This document shows positions 45,031 to 57,234 of a stretch of 64,000 nt of DNA, piece by piece. The notes beneath the pieces are model-generated. The model had not been told where the DNA came from, searched no databases, and worked only from the letters and a program-made list of their open reading frames with translations. The position numbers and the translations under genes were made by a program. The stretch spans positions 23,077,639-23,141,638 of the forward strand of contig NC_058158.1 in assembly GCF_020080835.1 (NCBI RefSeq), written 5' to 3'. The number at the start of each line of letters is the position of its first letter. The first letter of the stretch is position 1. Source of the DNA: Cotesia glomerata. Lineage: Eukaryota; Arthropoda; Insecta; Hymenoptera; Braconidae.

Positions 45031-46802
45031 ATGGAGGCTTGTAACCGCGTAGGGAATAACAAAGCGCCGGGACTAGACGGAATCCCTAATATTGCCTTGA
45101 AAACAGCCATAAAGGCAGCACCAACGTTATTCTTGAAAGTTTACAATACGTGCCTCAAGGAAGGGACATTTCCTCGGAAATGGAAACAACAACGACTGGT
45201 TCTACTCCCTAAAGGAAAAAAGCCACCAGAAGAGCCGTCATCTTACCGTCCACTTTGTATGCTGGATACAGCCGGTAAGATATTCGAACGCATAATTCAT
45301 CAAAGAATAGAAGCAGTTGCAGATCCACTCCTGGCAAACAACCAGTATGGATTCCGAAAAGGACGATCAACCCTGGACACGATCAATCTGGTTGTTACTA
45401 CGGCCCAGGAGGCAATTGCAGGAACCAGATGGAAGGGTGGTACGAAGAAGTACTGCCTGGTGGCGACGTTAGACATCAAAAACGCCTTCAACTCTGCTAA
45501 CTGGGACTGCATTATGCAAGCTCTTCAAGAGAAGAACGTGCCAGGATACCTAAGTAAAATAGTAGCTAGCTACTTCACGGATAGAGTCCTCAGATATGAC
45601 ACAAAGGACGGTCCGAAAGAGTACGAAATCACCGGAGGTGTTCCGCAGGGCTCTGTTCTTGGCCCACTGCTGTGGAATATCATGTATGACGGGCTTCTAA
45701 GGCTAAAGATCCCAAGAAATATTAAACTTGTAGCGTATGCGGACGACGTGGCCGTAGTGATTGTCGCTAAACACCTGGACGAGATTCACCACATGTTTGA
45801 TCTAGCATTCCAGCAAGTAAACCAGTGGATGGACACAATGAATCTTCAACTGGCGAAACATAAGACTGAGGCAGTGCTTATTACCAGCAGGAAAGTGTTA
45901 GAGACCATCAATCTTAGAGTCGGCGAACAAGAAATCACATCACAACCTTATATCCGATATTTGGGAGTGATGCTTGATGCCCGTCTCAACTTTAAACAGC
46001 AAGTGGAACACGTCAGTGCCAAAGCGTCAGTAGTAAGGGCAAGCCTCGCACGATTGATGCCTAACGTCGGAGGCCCAAAGCAGAGCAGGAGACTATTGTT
46101 GGCAACTGTAGTCACATCAGTGCTTACGTACGGAATATCCATTTGGGCCGATGCGCTAGAATTACAAGAAGCATGGAGAAAGGCTGGACCAGTATATCGC
46201 CTGAGTGCCCTAAGAGTAGCTTGCGCCTTCCGCACAATATCTGAGGAAGCAGTGTGCGTAATTTCTGGAACTCTACCTCTCAGAGTCCTAGCTGAAGAAA
46301 GAAGGAACCTTTACCAACGAAAGAGGTCAACAACACTGAGCGCAGAAGAACTCAGAACGGAACAAAGACAGCACAGCATCGCACGATGGCAATCTCAGTG
46401 GGATGCCGCAGAGAAGGGTAGATGGACGCATCGTCTCATACCAAAGATCGACATTTGGCTGAACCGGAAACACGGAGAGGTCAACTACTACCTAACGCAG
46501 ATGTTGTCAGGACATGGCTGTTTTCGGGCTTATCTTCACCGCTTTAGGCATGACGATTCTCCGGAGTGCCCGTCCTGCCCTGGAGTCACTGAAGATGCGG
46601 AGCACGTTTTTTCGAGTGCTCGCGTTTTAATCCACAACGTGAGGAGCTGGAGAGGATCTTGAAGAGGAGAAGTCAACCAGAGTCAGTCGTAGAAGCAATG
46701 CTGTCTTCAGAAGCTGCCTGGAATGCAACGAACACTTTTGCCACAGAAGTGCTTACAGAGCTGCGTTCCATCGAGAGAAAAAGAGCAAAAGACAGAATCT
46801 AG
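45031..46802 (+). pseudogene. LINE reverse transcriptase, truncated and frameshifted
   Basis: The frame opens in the (AC)n tract (upstream Thr-His repeats are microsatellite) and the real homology starts at NNKAPGLDG, RT motif 1. Motifs follow in order: SSYRPLCML, NQYGFRKGRST, LDIKNAFNSA, GVPQGSVLGPLLWN and the catalytic AYADD box, then the thumb (RYLGVMLDARLNF) and a long C-terminal part. A CxxC...H zinc knuckle starts CPSCPGVTEDAEHVF, but the frame shifts about here (near 46610, one T missing from a T run) and the correct continuation (FECSRFNP and on to IERKRAKDRI) lies in another frame to a stop at 46802. RT copies LINE RNA at the target site. The missing N-terminal endonuclease and the frameshift make this copy dead. 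Confidence 0.87.
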
Positions 46803-47045
46803 AAGGAAGAAATAACATCTTAGCCACCAGAAGGAAGAGCGGCAGCTAATTCCTCCCCCCGCGAAGAAATGCCTTACGGCGGTACCATGGGGGATCAGAG
46901 GATAGAAGAGAAAGGGGTTTAGGGTTTAGTGGGTAGGGGCGTTAGCGTCGAGTTTTTAGTATGACGCTGCGTCGAGTCGCCACATATCCAGGCCAAACAA
47001 CTATGCCTACAATCCGTAAAAAGGATTCCCCCCCCTAAAAGAGAA

Positions 47046-47047
<2 letters not shown>
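45031..47047 (+). mobile_element. R1-clade (Waldo-like) LINE in (AC)n, 5'-truncated
   Basis: (AC)n on both sides shows insertion into a microsatellite; R1-clade Waldo elements are known to target ACAY repeats. Only the RT half of ORF2 remains; the APE endonuclease and ORF1 are absent. The 3' UTR (46803-47047) holds 'ctccccccgcgaagaaatgc' and ends in 'gagaaaaaa'. The surrounding repeat is clearly one unit split by the LINE. Confidence 0.82.

Positions 47048-47104
<57 letters not shown>
47048..47104. repeat. (AC)n microsatellite, 3' of the LINE
   Basis: Continues the tract at 44970-45030 and is followed by 'acatacagacgtacggacat'. Confidence 0.95.
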
Positions 47105-47109
<5 letters not shown>

Positions 47110-48297
47110 GACGTACGGACATCATTGTAAAAATCGTCAGGAAAGCTTCTTAGGGCTTCAAAACGTCGAAATCTGTTGAGACCTCGATTTTTGCAAAACG
47201 AGGTAAAACCAATAATTTCCCGATTTTTCGAAAATCTTCGATTTTATTAGCGGGAGGTTAGAAAGTTTTTTCTTAGTTTTTTTGAGATTTCTCAAAATCT
47301 ATCGGTCCGAATCGGCTTAAATTTACAGGAAATCTAAAGAAATTTTTTAAACTGTACGATTTGGGATGGAATGCTCCATATACCAGAAAACGCGGCATAT
47401 CACGTCGATGACTTCTCTCTACAATTCATAACGGATCTTTACCAAACTTATTCTACAGACAAATAAGAAAGTCAATTTAAAAAATCAGCTTAATGGATCA
47501 AGGAATTTAGAAATGACATCATTTAAAAATTTTAAAAATCGTTAAAATACATATTTTTTCGCATTCTTTCTTTAATAACTTTTGAATGCGACAACTTATC
47601 AAATTTCTGTAAATTGCAACTGAAAGCTCTTTGAATAATAAGCTTCAATTTGAGCATTATAATGAATTTATATAGACTCGAAAAAACGAGCTATTCTATT
47701 ATGACTATTACGAAATTTGCTGTTGTACTGATTTCTGTAAACGAGAATTTGTGAAAGTGATTGGAGTTTTTGAATAATGTGTTGAGATTTTATTCAGATA
47801 AAAAATTTACTTCCATGTCGACTGCCGAATGGCACTTTTTTCTGCCCAGAGACACATTTACATAACAGGGTCGATAATTCTGACAGAATTATTATAAAGT
47901 TGACATGACAGCTTATAATTATACAGAGAAACATGTGGAACCTAGCACTACCTGGTACTGATAGGATTTAAAGTGTTATGTCTATCGAGTATATGCCTAA
48001 CGTAGATTCATTCATATGATCCAATTTTGTTACAAAATTACCTGTCATAATTCTTTTCTTTACCTTCTTAAATAGTAGTTCTGTTAGTTGTTTTCCTCAA
48101 TCACACAATTAAAAAAAGCGTGAGATACTTTTTCCGATATTTTCAAAATGACTCGTTTTTAACCAAAATCTGACAATAATATGATTATAATAATTGACAT
48201 TCTACTATTTATTACGACTATCTACAAGAGCACGTTTTTGCATGCCTTAAGCGCGAACCGCGCAGGTATGCTCTACCCGAGAAAAAATATTTATATA
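47105..48297. other. Helitron-class repeat tail, then AT-rich spacer
   Basis: 47105-47400 is the continuation of the repeat split by the LINE. 47400-48297 has scattered similarity to 20220-20560 ('gctttcaa' and 'aatttacag' motifs) but no gene or boundary I can define. Confidence 0.5.
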
Positions 48298-49686
48298 CTA
48301 GCTTTTACCCGCGACTTTGCTCGCATGCTAGATGGCGTTGAAGTAGCTGAATTTTGAGATTTTTCAACAGACAATTTTTTTATTTTTTGTAAAAAATAAA
48401 TTTTTTTTTTTTTTAATAAAAAGTATCCTATGTTACTTCCAATACCTCTAAGAATGTAGGTACAAAGTTTCATAATGATATTAATAATAGGGATTAGAAA
48501 TAAATTTATCGAGAGTTTTAGAGCCGAATCCATCCGGGTCCGCCCTAATGCATGCCAGTACACGGAAACGCGAAGATGTAAACTCGAAAATTCTAAATTT
48601 CTAAAAAAGTAATAAGCTCATGTACTTTTTGGCCTAAAAACCTTGTAGGTAATGCAAAAATGATTCGATTGGTCTATAATAATCAAAAGAAATAACTTTA
48701 TTTAGAGTTTTAGACCCTAATCCATTGTAGTTCATCCCAATACGCCCCGGTCCGGAAACGTGGACATGTGAATTTGAAAATTCTAAATTGCTCAAAAAAT
48801 AATAAACTTATCAACTGTTTGGCCTGAAAAACTTTCACAGGATGCCAGAACAATTCGATTAATACATAATAATAATCATCAGAAATAAATGTATATAGAG
48901 TTTTAGAGCGTAATCCATTGTAGTTCGTCCTAATATGCCCCAATACGGAAATACGGGCATGTAAATTTGAAAATTCTAAATTTCTCAAAAAATAATAAAC
49001 TTATCAACTGTTTGGCCTAAAAACCTTGTAGAGGATGCAAAAACGATTCGATTGGTATATAATATTCATCAGAAATAAATTTATCGAGAGTTTTAGAGTC
49101 GAATCCATCCGGGTCCGCCCTAATCCGTGCCAGTACACAGAAACGCGAAGATGTAAACTTGAAAAATCTAAGTTTCTAAAGGAATAATAAAGTCATGTAC
49201 TTTTTGGCCTAAAAACCTTGTAGGGAATGAAAAACCGATTCGATTGGTAAATAATGATCATTAGAAATAAATTTATTGAGACTTTTAGAGCCTAATCCAT
49301 TCGGGTCCGCCCTCATCCGTGTCAGTACACGGAAACGCGAAGATATAAGCTTGAAAATTCTAAGTTTCTAAAAAAATAATAAACTCATCAACTTTTTGGC
49401 CTAAAAACCTTATAGGGAGTGTAAAAACGATCCGATAACTATATAATAATCATTAGCTTTTACCCGCGGCTTCGCTCGCATGCTAGATGGCGTTGAAGTA
49501 GCTAAATTTTGAGATTTTTCGACAAACAATTTTTTTAATTTTTTTTTTTTTTTAATAAAAAATATCCTATGTTACTTCTAATACCCTCAAGAATATGGAC
49601 ACAAAGTTTCATGATGATCGGTTGAGTAGTTTTCGCGTGAAAGCGTAACAAACAAACTACATTCACATTTATAATATTAGTCGAGA
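48298..49686 (-). mobile_element. Helitron with two 3' ends and ~190-bp tandem repeats
   Basis: The minus-strand 5' end TCTCGACTAATATTATAAATG follows an A at 49687. Two 3' ends of the same type, GCGGGTAAAAGCTAA before T (49453) and GTAAAAGCTAG before T (48298), are present. Between them are five units of about 190 bp with 'gagttttagag' at 48511, 48702, 48896, 49084 and 49277. So a 234-bp Helitron (49453-49686) and a longer form share one 5' end. Confidence 0.65.
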
Positions 49687-49719
49687 TAATTATATATATT
49701 TATATATAAATTGGTTATA

Positions 49720-50019
49720 CAGAGTGTCCCAGAAGTAACAGACGACATTGTAGCATCTGATAAACAAAATAATTCTGAGACGAAAAGTCCTTAGCCATTT
49801 TTTAATCAGACGCATAGATAATTAATTATTAATTAAAATAACGTTCTTTTATGCGTTAGAGAGAGAGAGCACTAGTGTCAAGTCAAGTGCGTTCTAACGA
49901 AGACGCTTGCACGTGTGAATGTGTAAGTAAATATGTGTGACTACGTAGCTATAGAAACTAGTTAGTCATACAGTTAGTTGTGTCTTTGTTTGGCACATAC
50001 TTTACTGGATACTGGCGCA
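49720..50019. mobile_element. Partial copy of the 3131-3571 MITE (inverted)
   Basis: Starts 'cagagtgtcccagaagtaac' after TA and follows the reverse complement of 3571 down to about 3285, then stops at 'actggcgc'. The second terminal repeat is missing. Confidence 0.8.
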
Positions 50020-50441
50020 ATGCAAAAAAAAATATAAAGTATCATATGAGTTTATCATAAATATGATATAAAAATAGATTTTATAATATATTTGGATAGT
50101 CATAATTCATAATTTATTTATTTTACCGAATCTCATTATAATATAACACTTATTTAAATAATAAAATAAGTAATGATTTTACTATTAGGTAGTAGCAGAG
50201 CAGACCAAAACATCTCATAAGAAATGTAACAAATTTTGTATTTCGGAATTATTTAAACGTAATTATAAACATCATTTTACACTTTTTGTGATTACCAAAA
50301 AAAAATTTTTTTTCAAAGAAAAAATTTATATATATTTTAATTATATATAAGCATATGTAATTATACATACTTATATATAATTATATATGGGACTACATAT
50401 AATCTTGCATGGCTGTATATTGCTCCATATATAGTCATATA
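50020..50441. repeat. AT-rich spacer with the TTGCTCCATATATAG repeat
   Basis: The end (50385-50441) carries 'tgcatggctgtatattgctc' and 'catatatagtcatata', also found at 56146-56210 and 63930-63990 around element T2. The rest shows nothing recognisable. Confidence 0.6.
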
Positions 50442-50588
50442 CAGGGTGTCCCATAAGTCACGGACGCCATTGTAGCATCTGATGAAAAAAATAATTCTGA
50501 GACGAAAAGTCCTTAGCCATTTTTCAATTAACCGCATAGATAATTAATTATTAATTAAAAATAACGTCTCTTTATTTGTTAGAGAGAG
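50442..50588. mobile_element. Partial copy of the 3131-3571 MITE
   Basis: 'cagggtgtcccataagtcac' to 'tttgttagagagaga' corresponds to 3131-3282. It breaks off where 'cccgactagaaa' begins. Confidence 0.8.
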
Positions 50589-51111
50589 ACCCGACTAGAA
50601 ATTTTAATGTAAGACCTATTGGGCCCTCGTTGGGTTTCCTAATAGGGAACTCACATGGGGATGTCACGCAAAGTCCTATGCGGCCCTCATTGGGCAATCC
50701 TTCTTAGGTCCCAATGGGGAAATCCCCATCAGAACTCAATCTAAAATTTGGAAGAAAAAATATTATGATTTTCGAAAAGATTAAAAATAATTTAGGATCA
50801 GATACTCATATTATATTAGATCTCATCAGTAAACTTCATTTGAATTGAATTGAAATCGTTGATTGAAAAAATCCTTGTCGTGAGTTGGGCTCGAACTTGC
50901 GTCCTTTGGGTCCTCAGTTCTTGACGTTACCGCTGGTCCAAGCAGGAGTGCTGATGAGGAAAGTTCCTATTTCATATATATGAACTTTACAAGTTGACTG
51001 AGACATTATTTATGTTATGCTCAAGCTTCAAGAAATTGTTTTTTTTTTTATTTATCCACTTTACTGACGTGAAAATACAATTTTTGTATAAATTAAGGTA
51101 GTTCTTTCCCT
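50589..51111. repeat. Repeat fragment with a tRNA-like module
   Basis: Starts 'cccgactagaaattttaatg', has 'gggccctcgttggg' and 'cggccctcattggg' direct repeats, then a tRNA-like sequence. The right end is unclear. Confidence 0.4.
50880..50946 (-). ncRNA. tRNA-like module
   Basis: Minus strand: 'cttggaccagcggtaacg' then 'gcaagttcgagcccaac', followed by TTTTTT. The flank 'gaaaaaatcct' and the A/B boxes match the module at 22900-22975, so both derive from one family. Confidence 0.5.
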
Positions 51112-51648
51112 ACACGGAAAGAAAATTGTACGAAAAATTACAATGAAAACATCGTAATTTTTAGTATAGGACATTGCAGTGCCGGACCAGAACTCAAAAA
51201 TCGTAATTTATACGATGGAACATCGTAAATTTCTATCACTCAAATTAAAAAGAGGTTTAGCTCACCGAAAAAATAATTCTGTATCATCCAGGAATCGAAC
51301 CCGGTGTCCTCTCCGCCTCAAGTCCAAGGTTTATTCCCTCACGCTATCGGAGGGAATATCTAAAGTTTCTGTTCAGTCACATAATAAGACCCTCGATACA
51401 GTAGTTGGTCATCTTTCGGTTGTGGTGTCGCAAACTACTAGACTCTGTCTCTCTTTTATTAAAACATATAGTATGCGTCCTTATTCACTTGCTCTTACGG
51501 AAAAAAAATTTACTAAATGACATCGTAATTTTCAATAATTCAAATTGTATTCTGTAGACGGCAGCATCGTAAAAATCGAGATACTGAAAGTCTAGTCCTG
51601 GATTACGATGTTACTATAGTAATTTTTCATAGGATTTTTTTTCCGTGT
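51112..51648. mobile_element. TIR element with ACACGGAAA ends and a tRNA-like core
   Basis: Left 'acacggaaagaaaattgtac' and right reverse complement 'acacggaaaaaaaatcctat', then inverted 'gaaaaattac' and repeated 'catcgtaattttt'. The tRNA-like module lies inside. The ends resemble those of 30258-31036. Confidence 0.65.
51283..51356 (-). ncRNA. tRNA-like module, Leu/Ser-type look
   Basis: Minus strand: A-box-like 'gatagcgtgagggaat', middle 'ccttggacttgagg', and T arm CCGGGTTCGATTCCTGG (4 of 5 pairs), followed by a T run. The best tRNA look-alike after 57835-57906. Confidence 0.55.
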
Positions 51649-51765
51649 ACAGTCCGCTCAGAATGTTTTGGATCTCTACCCGTGTATCGCGTAACAGTTG
51701 AGCTAACGCTATAGTCCACGTTTTTTTTTTACTGGACTGTACTCCTCACACTACTGTAACCTTTA

Positions 51766-52471
51766 AGGTGCGATTTCACGATGACGCTTGACGCCAGCTT
51801 CGAGCGTCGAATTCGATCACACTGTATAATTTCGATCAAAGCGCCATCTAGATAAAGAGCAGTGATAAAGCTGAAAATTCTGAGCTTTATTTAATTGACG
51901 CTTATGTACTATTTAATTAAATTAAAAATATTATTTATTGTTTATGAAACATTAAAATAAAAAAAATATAATGGATTTCGATGAGGTAAAATCTATAGCT
52001 ATTCTTTATTCTAACCTATTGATATCTATAAAAATATTAATAAATATTCCAATATTCATTAAATTATGACACTAAAGTTGACAAATGTTATAAATTTTTT
52101 TAGAATTTTATAACAGTGAAATTATTATGAAAAATTTAATAAAAAATACCGCATGTGAAAATTGAAAAAAAGTTATTAGCGGAAATTTTTAAATCATTTT
52201 TGTTGTGATTGATTTGTCATAAAAATTATGTGTTGTTGTTGTTGTTGTTGTTATTGTTGATCCAAATAGGTTAGGGTATAACATAGGCTGATAAGTAAAC
52301 TTTCGATTTTTCTTACTTGTAAAACTAGGGTCGTTTATTTCGTCAAAATGACGCTTGACGCTAAAAGTTTGACGCTGCTTTTTATCTAGATGGCACTCTA
52401 ATCGAAATTATACAGTGTGATCAAATTTGACGCTCGAAGCTGGCGTCAAGCGTCGTCGTGAAATCGCACCT
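51766..52471. mobile_element. Harbinger-like TIR element, TTA TSD
   Basis: Ends AGGTGCGATTTCACGA and (reverse complement) AGGTGCGATTTCACGAC. Arms of about 90 bp include 'gacgcttgacgccagcttcg'. TTA occurs on both sides (51763-51765, 52472-52474). The 0.5-kb interior is AT-rich with a (GTT)n tract at about 52230; no ORF. Confidence 0.82.
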
Positions 52472-52653
52472 TTATACAAATACGCGCACACTAGTATAGA
52501 TTAGCCTGCATGAAAATCTGGCAACGTCGCATATTTATTCTCTTACTTGCCTTGTACAGCCCAGACTTACTTATAGTTTATGCCCGCGATCTAAATGTAA
52601 ACATTAAGTCCTGTAAACTATTTTGGTTATTTTAATAAATAAATTAATTATGG

Positions 52654-53583
52654 GTGACCAACTACGTCATAAAGTAATGTTTATAAATAAAAAAGTATTA
52701 AATAAGAAGATGAAAATAGTAAATAGTTTACGAGAGAAAAAAGCAACAAAAAACGATAATAAACCAGTTGAGTCTAACCTAATCGAGGGACCTCGTCTCG
52801 TGGATTTGAAAGAATAAGGCAAAAATCTAAAATGTTGTAAATGTCATGAGGTACTCTGTCTTGACAACATTTCTGATGAAATACGTGTAGCGTTTCATTC
52901 TACCCTGAAAGTAAATTGTCCGAAATGTAATGTAGTAACACTAGTGTCAACTGGAAAATGTCATAGTGTCAACAATAATAATAGAACCAAGCATTCTGAT
53001 ATTACAACGGGAGTTGTACTTGGTAAGTTTAAAAATTAGCATTTGTTATAAATATTTTATTGTCAAATTTTAAATAAGTTATATTTTAATGCTTTAAAAA
53101 AAATTTCTAATTTGTAAATATCTGCTACAGGTGCTGTACATGCTGGATATGGCTGTTCTGGGCTGAACAAAATATTGGCATGTGTTAATATGCCTTTAAC
53201 AGGCGAGACCATCTTTTTCTCGCTTTGCTCTCACGGAGTTCAACGGAACTATCTCTGTCGCACTCCCAACAGCAGAGCAATTGTAGTTTCGATTGGTTTC
53301 ACGAAACGAATGAAATTTTTGAAAAAAACGCTTTGTGGTGAAATAGTTTATTAAATTATCTATTATCTCTAAAAAGGTTTTTTCAAAATTTCCATTCGTT
53401 TCGCTAAGCCGATTGAAACTGCAATCACTGGTCTCGGCTGTTAATTTCATCAAAACTTTTTAAAAAATATGAAAGGGAAGTTGGCCCAGCAATCGAAAAG
53501 GCTGCTCAAGAAAGTTGCAAGAGAGCTGCCGGTGAAGAACGACAATTCGTATTAAGTAACATCGAAAAATTGTGTGAATTTTT
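52654..53583 (+). pseudogene. Mutator-like transposase fragment, broken
   Basis: Exon 1 (52654-53022) reads a basic N-terminus, EGPRLVDLKE, then an in-frame TAA (52815-52817) where related proteins have Leu, then GKNLKCCKCHEVLCL and VNCPKCNVVT, i.e. two CxxC pairs. After a GTAAG donor and CTACAG acceptor, exon 2 (53131-53583) reads AVHAGYGCSGLNKILACVNM, is interrupted by a 231-bp MITE, and resumes with KKYEREVGPAIEKAAQESC and EERQFVLSNIEKL before a GTAAG donor. The pattern CCKC...CPKC...VLGxxHxGxGxxxLNKIL...YEREVGP is what I know from Mutator-like transposase proteins of insects. The catalytic part downstream was not found. Nonsense codon, MITE and missing 3' exons make it a pseudogene. Unrelated to T1/T2. 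Confidence 0.72.
53205..53435. mobile_element. 231-bp MITE in exon 2 of the Mutator-like gene
   Basis: Ends GAGACCA and TGGTCTC. Inverted 'tgtagtttcgattggtttca' and 'cgaaacgaatgaaat' extend about 60 bp. Flanked by GGC on both sides (possible 3-bp TSD). Confidence 0.8.
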
Positions 53584-55150
53584 GTAAGTTGTATGTACAT
53601 ATATTTATCAATGTTGCAATTAACATACAACGTGGATATTTTTACAAATGTAATTTTATTACATCTGCGTATCTGTTATAATATCCGTGAAGTTTGATAT
53701 AATAGACAATTATATTTATATATATGTATATAAATTAATTACTCAGAATCATTGTTCAGTACATATACAATAAGATATTTTTTTACATCTTGAATTATAA
53801 TTGTACATATTTTACCAAATTAAATTATAATTGTACATATTTTATCAAATAATTTTTTTATGCATTGAAGAAAGTGTTTTTCAAAAAAATATCAAGTGAT
53901 TAATCAATAATTATTTATTAACTTACTATGTATACACATATATAAATATGAATATCTATAATCAACTGAAAAATAAATAAATACAAGAAATATTGTAAAA
54001 AAAAACTGTGATATTTATTTCTAAGAATACTCATATCGTTGTTAAACTGATAAAAAATATATGTCATTAAATTAATTATTTATAATAACATAAATAATTA
54101 AATAAATTATTAAAAAAATATTAATAAAGTAAATTAACTAATTACTTAGTCATTTATTTCTATATTCACTTTATCGTTGTAAATTAATATATATTATCTA
54201 TTAATAACTATTAATGAAACATATACAATGATTTATTCATTAATATTATTCGCATTATTTCATTATGTGTTTAGCTGTTTTGTATTTTCGCGCTTCTTTT
54301 AAAACTCCGCCATTTTACCCGTTGCAACGTTGCCGCTCCACTTACTCGTGACTTTCTCTCCGATCCCCTCCACTAAAAATAATCCTTCAAATGGGTTCTT
54401 TATTTTAAATTTTTATTTAAACTACGCGGTCAATAATTCTAATTTTTTTTTTTTAAGTTCGAAATGTATTTTTCTTTAATATATTAGTTTTTTGTCAAAA
54501 CGGTGAAATTCGGTCAAGGAGAAAAACTATAAAGTTGGTCATTTTCCCACGCTTCTCCCATGCTGCGTATGTTAAAAACATCATTTTTAATTGCAAATAT
54601 CTTTAGTTAGACACAGTCAATCGTCTCTAAATTTTAACAGCGTGTGTATTATGTATTTAACTACTTATATACGGAGTTTGGAAGATCTCTTGAATTTTTG
54701 CTTAAAGGGCCGAACTACCTTAAATAAAAAATTAAAAAATAAAAAAAAAATTACCGAAAAAATTAAAAAAATCAAAAACAAAATTCCTTAAAACTGCCCG
54801 ATTTAATTTGGAATCCCCCTTATACTAACACAAAAAATTTTTTTTGAAAATTAAAATTTTTTTGAAACGCAAGTTATTTTTTAAAATTTTATTGTATGGA
54901 TAAAAATTTAATTATCAAAAAGTTCAATTTTTTTTATAATATAAATTCTTTTGCAAATGTGAATCCTCAAAAGTTGGATATTTTTCTAAAATTGAATTCT
55001 TACATACTGATAATAAAAATTATCTTCAATTAAAATTTTTTTTTATATACTGATAGAAGGATTTGTTTATAGTTAAAAATATTTGTTAATATTTAACAAA
55101 TCATTTATTAGAGACCACTTTTTAGTTATTAACAAATATTAACAAATTCA
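53584..55150. other. Long AT-rich non-coding stretch
   Basis: Repetitive ATTATA/TTAATA sequence to about 54280, then mixed sequence. One end of TIR family B ('actgatagaaggatttgttt') occurs at about 55053. It would be intron if the blocks at 55151-55491 belong to the Mutator-like gene. Confidence 0.45.
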
Positions 55151-55491
55151 GCAGGCTGAAAAAAAACTTAGTAAAAGATTTAAAGATGTCTCACCAGTAC
55201 AAGAAATACGTAGTTGTCATGCCGCTATTCCTGTTTCAAGTGATGTATTAAAAATAAAAACTTTATCAACATCACGAGAAGGAAAAGATTTTCGTTTGAA
55301 AACAACTGATGTTTATGAGATTATCGATGAACCACCAATAAAAACAAGGTAGAAAGATTAGAATTTTGAGTTTTTATATTATATGAATATTAATGTTTCA
55401 TTTAAAAATTAATACTATTTTTTTTCAGATTGAGAAAAAGGACTGCAACACCAACATCAGAAAAAAGAATAAAAAAGAAACGTTGTACTTA
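55151..55491 (+). other. Possible terminal exons of an unknown gene
   Basis: After an acceptor-like AAATTCAG the frame reads QAEKKLSKRFKDVSPVQ to DVYEIIDEPPIKTR and a GTAGAA donor. After TTTTTTTCAG it continues LRKRTATPTSEKRIKKKRCT and stops, with an AATAAAG signal at once. A basic, disordered C-terminus. It may be the tail of the Mutator-like gene or of another element gene; no domain recognised. Confidence 0.35.
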
Positions 55492-56210
55492 ATAAAGTGT
55501 GAATAACCTACAGCCTTCAATATTATTCGAAATAAAAAAAATGATAGTAAAATTTTTAATATATTTTTGTTTTTACATTCCAATAGCATGAAAATAATGT
55601 CTCAGTGCTCAAAATTGAGTAATTTTGCGTTTGACTAATTTTACTTGACTAAAAATTTAAAAAAAAAAAAAAAAATTTTTTTTGCCAAAATTCAAAAAAT
55701 CATATTTTTGAAAAATCAAAAAACACCCTTCTGAAAATTTTAGGATATCTTAAGATATGTCAGAGATATAATATAAAAAAATTTGAGTCCAAAATTTAAT
55801 GGCAAACTTTAATTTTTACGATTTTTAAAAATTGAAAATTTTCTAATTTTGGCAATTTTTAATATTTAAAAAAAAAATTTATTTTTTTTATACCTTTAAG
55901 TATCCCCTTTGAAAATGCCAAAATTTTTTTTCAAATACAGTAGTTTCCGAAATATTAAAAAAATAAACTTTAAAAACAGGAAAAACAGTGAAATTTTGAA
56001 TTTTGCATAACTTTTGGAAAAAATTTTTTCAATTTTTTTCCTTTGGCAGAACTTCGTTTTATGATATAAGGAAACTCTCCACCAAAATTCATCCAAATCG
56101 GAAGGGGTCGATTCCAACTACTTGACGATTTGACATGGAATGACCCATATGGAACTATATATAATCTTGCTTGGCTGTATATTGCTCCATATATAGTCAT
56201 ATATAATTAT
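55492..56210. other. Non-coding; orphan TIR end and AT repeat
   Basis: T/A homopolymer-rich. About 55900-56149 ends 'tggaatgaccca', like the ends of the 21387-26294 transposon, but no partner end was found. 56146-56210 is the TTGCTCCATATATAG repeat that flanks T2. Confidence 0.45.
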
Positions 56211-56600
56211 TAGGGTGTTTCAAAAAAAAAAAAAAATTTTTTTTTTTTTATGGTGTTGAAAAGTTGAAAGTACATTTAAAAACAAAAATTTTGGCGCCTA
56301 TTAGAACCCTTAATATTAATATTAAGGTTTGCCTCAATTCATTTGTAATTTTTCTATTTAAATAACACGAGAAAACTTTTTTTTTATTTTTGAATTTTAA
56401 TTACTTCGGAATCGCTTGTTTACGCAATATCCCAGAGAAAGGTCTTATAGGAAATTTCACGCTCTACAAAAAACGTTTGAAGGTCAAAGTTCCTCAGATC
56501 AACCGTTTCAAAGATATTTGCAATCAAATATAATACCAATCAAAAATTTCAAATATTTTCCAATAAAATTGCAAAAAAAAATCATACATTATATTGATAT
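56211..56600. repeat. TIR of T2, low-coordinate end
   Basis: Carries 'ccttaatattaatattaagg' about 100 bases in and 'ggaaatttcacgctctac' about 240 in. Both motifs also occur in the T1 TIR. Confidence 0.88.
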
Positions 56601-57234
56601 TGTTTTTTTTTTGTAAAATCAATTGAATTCTGTTAATTTGAGATTTTAATTTTTTTTTTGCTTATTTACTCCATACGTAACTCACAAAAAGTACAAATAC
56701 ATAAATATAAAGGTTAAAATTATCAAACAAATAATTTTTGGGTCTCTTTTATAACAAATTTATTTTATTTTCTACCAAATACTAATAAATTCTATTAAAC
56801 AATCAACTCTTCATAACAAAAAACAATATTTAACAACAATTCATAAAATTTTTTTTAACTTGAAAATATTACAATTTTATAAAATTATTTTTATTGCAAT
56901 TAGGATATCGTTTTCTGTGTTCTGTCACTACTTGCAATAAATACTGAAGCTGTTCTTCATTTTTCGTTAAGCATCGATTATACTGCTCTATCAATGCCAC
57001 ACCGCGTTCTGCTATATCATTTACAATTTGAAGTTTCTCAAAATACTCCAAGTTTCTTTTGTAATTTAGATTCTGAGGCCACAAAGTTACATCCTCATCA
57101 ATGAAATCATACGACAAATCAAACGATTTAAACAGATTTATCGATCTCATAGATACAAATTGACTAAGATCTTTATTTAATCATGACTCTAAATTTTTCT
57201 TATCGATTATAAAACGACTCGTTGTAGTTTCATT

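Noticed and set aside
47105..48297. Coding gene between the LINE and the Helitron
   Set aside because: Only short frames; sequence matches repeat fragments elsewhere in the window.
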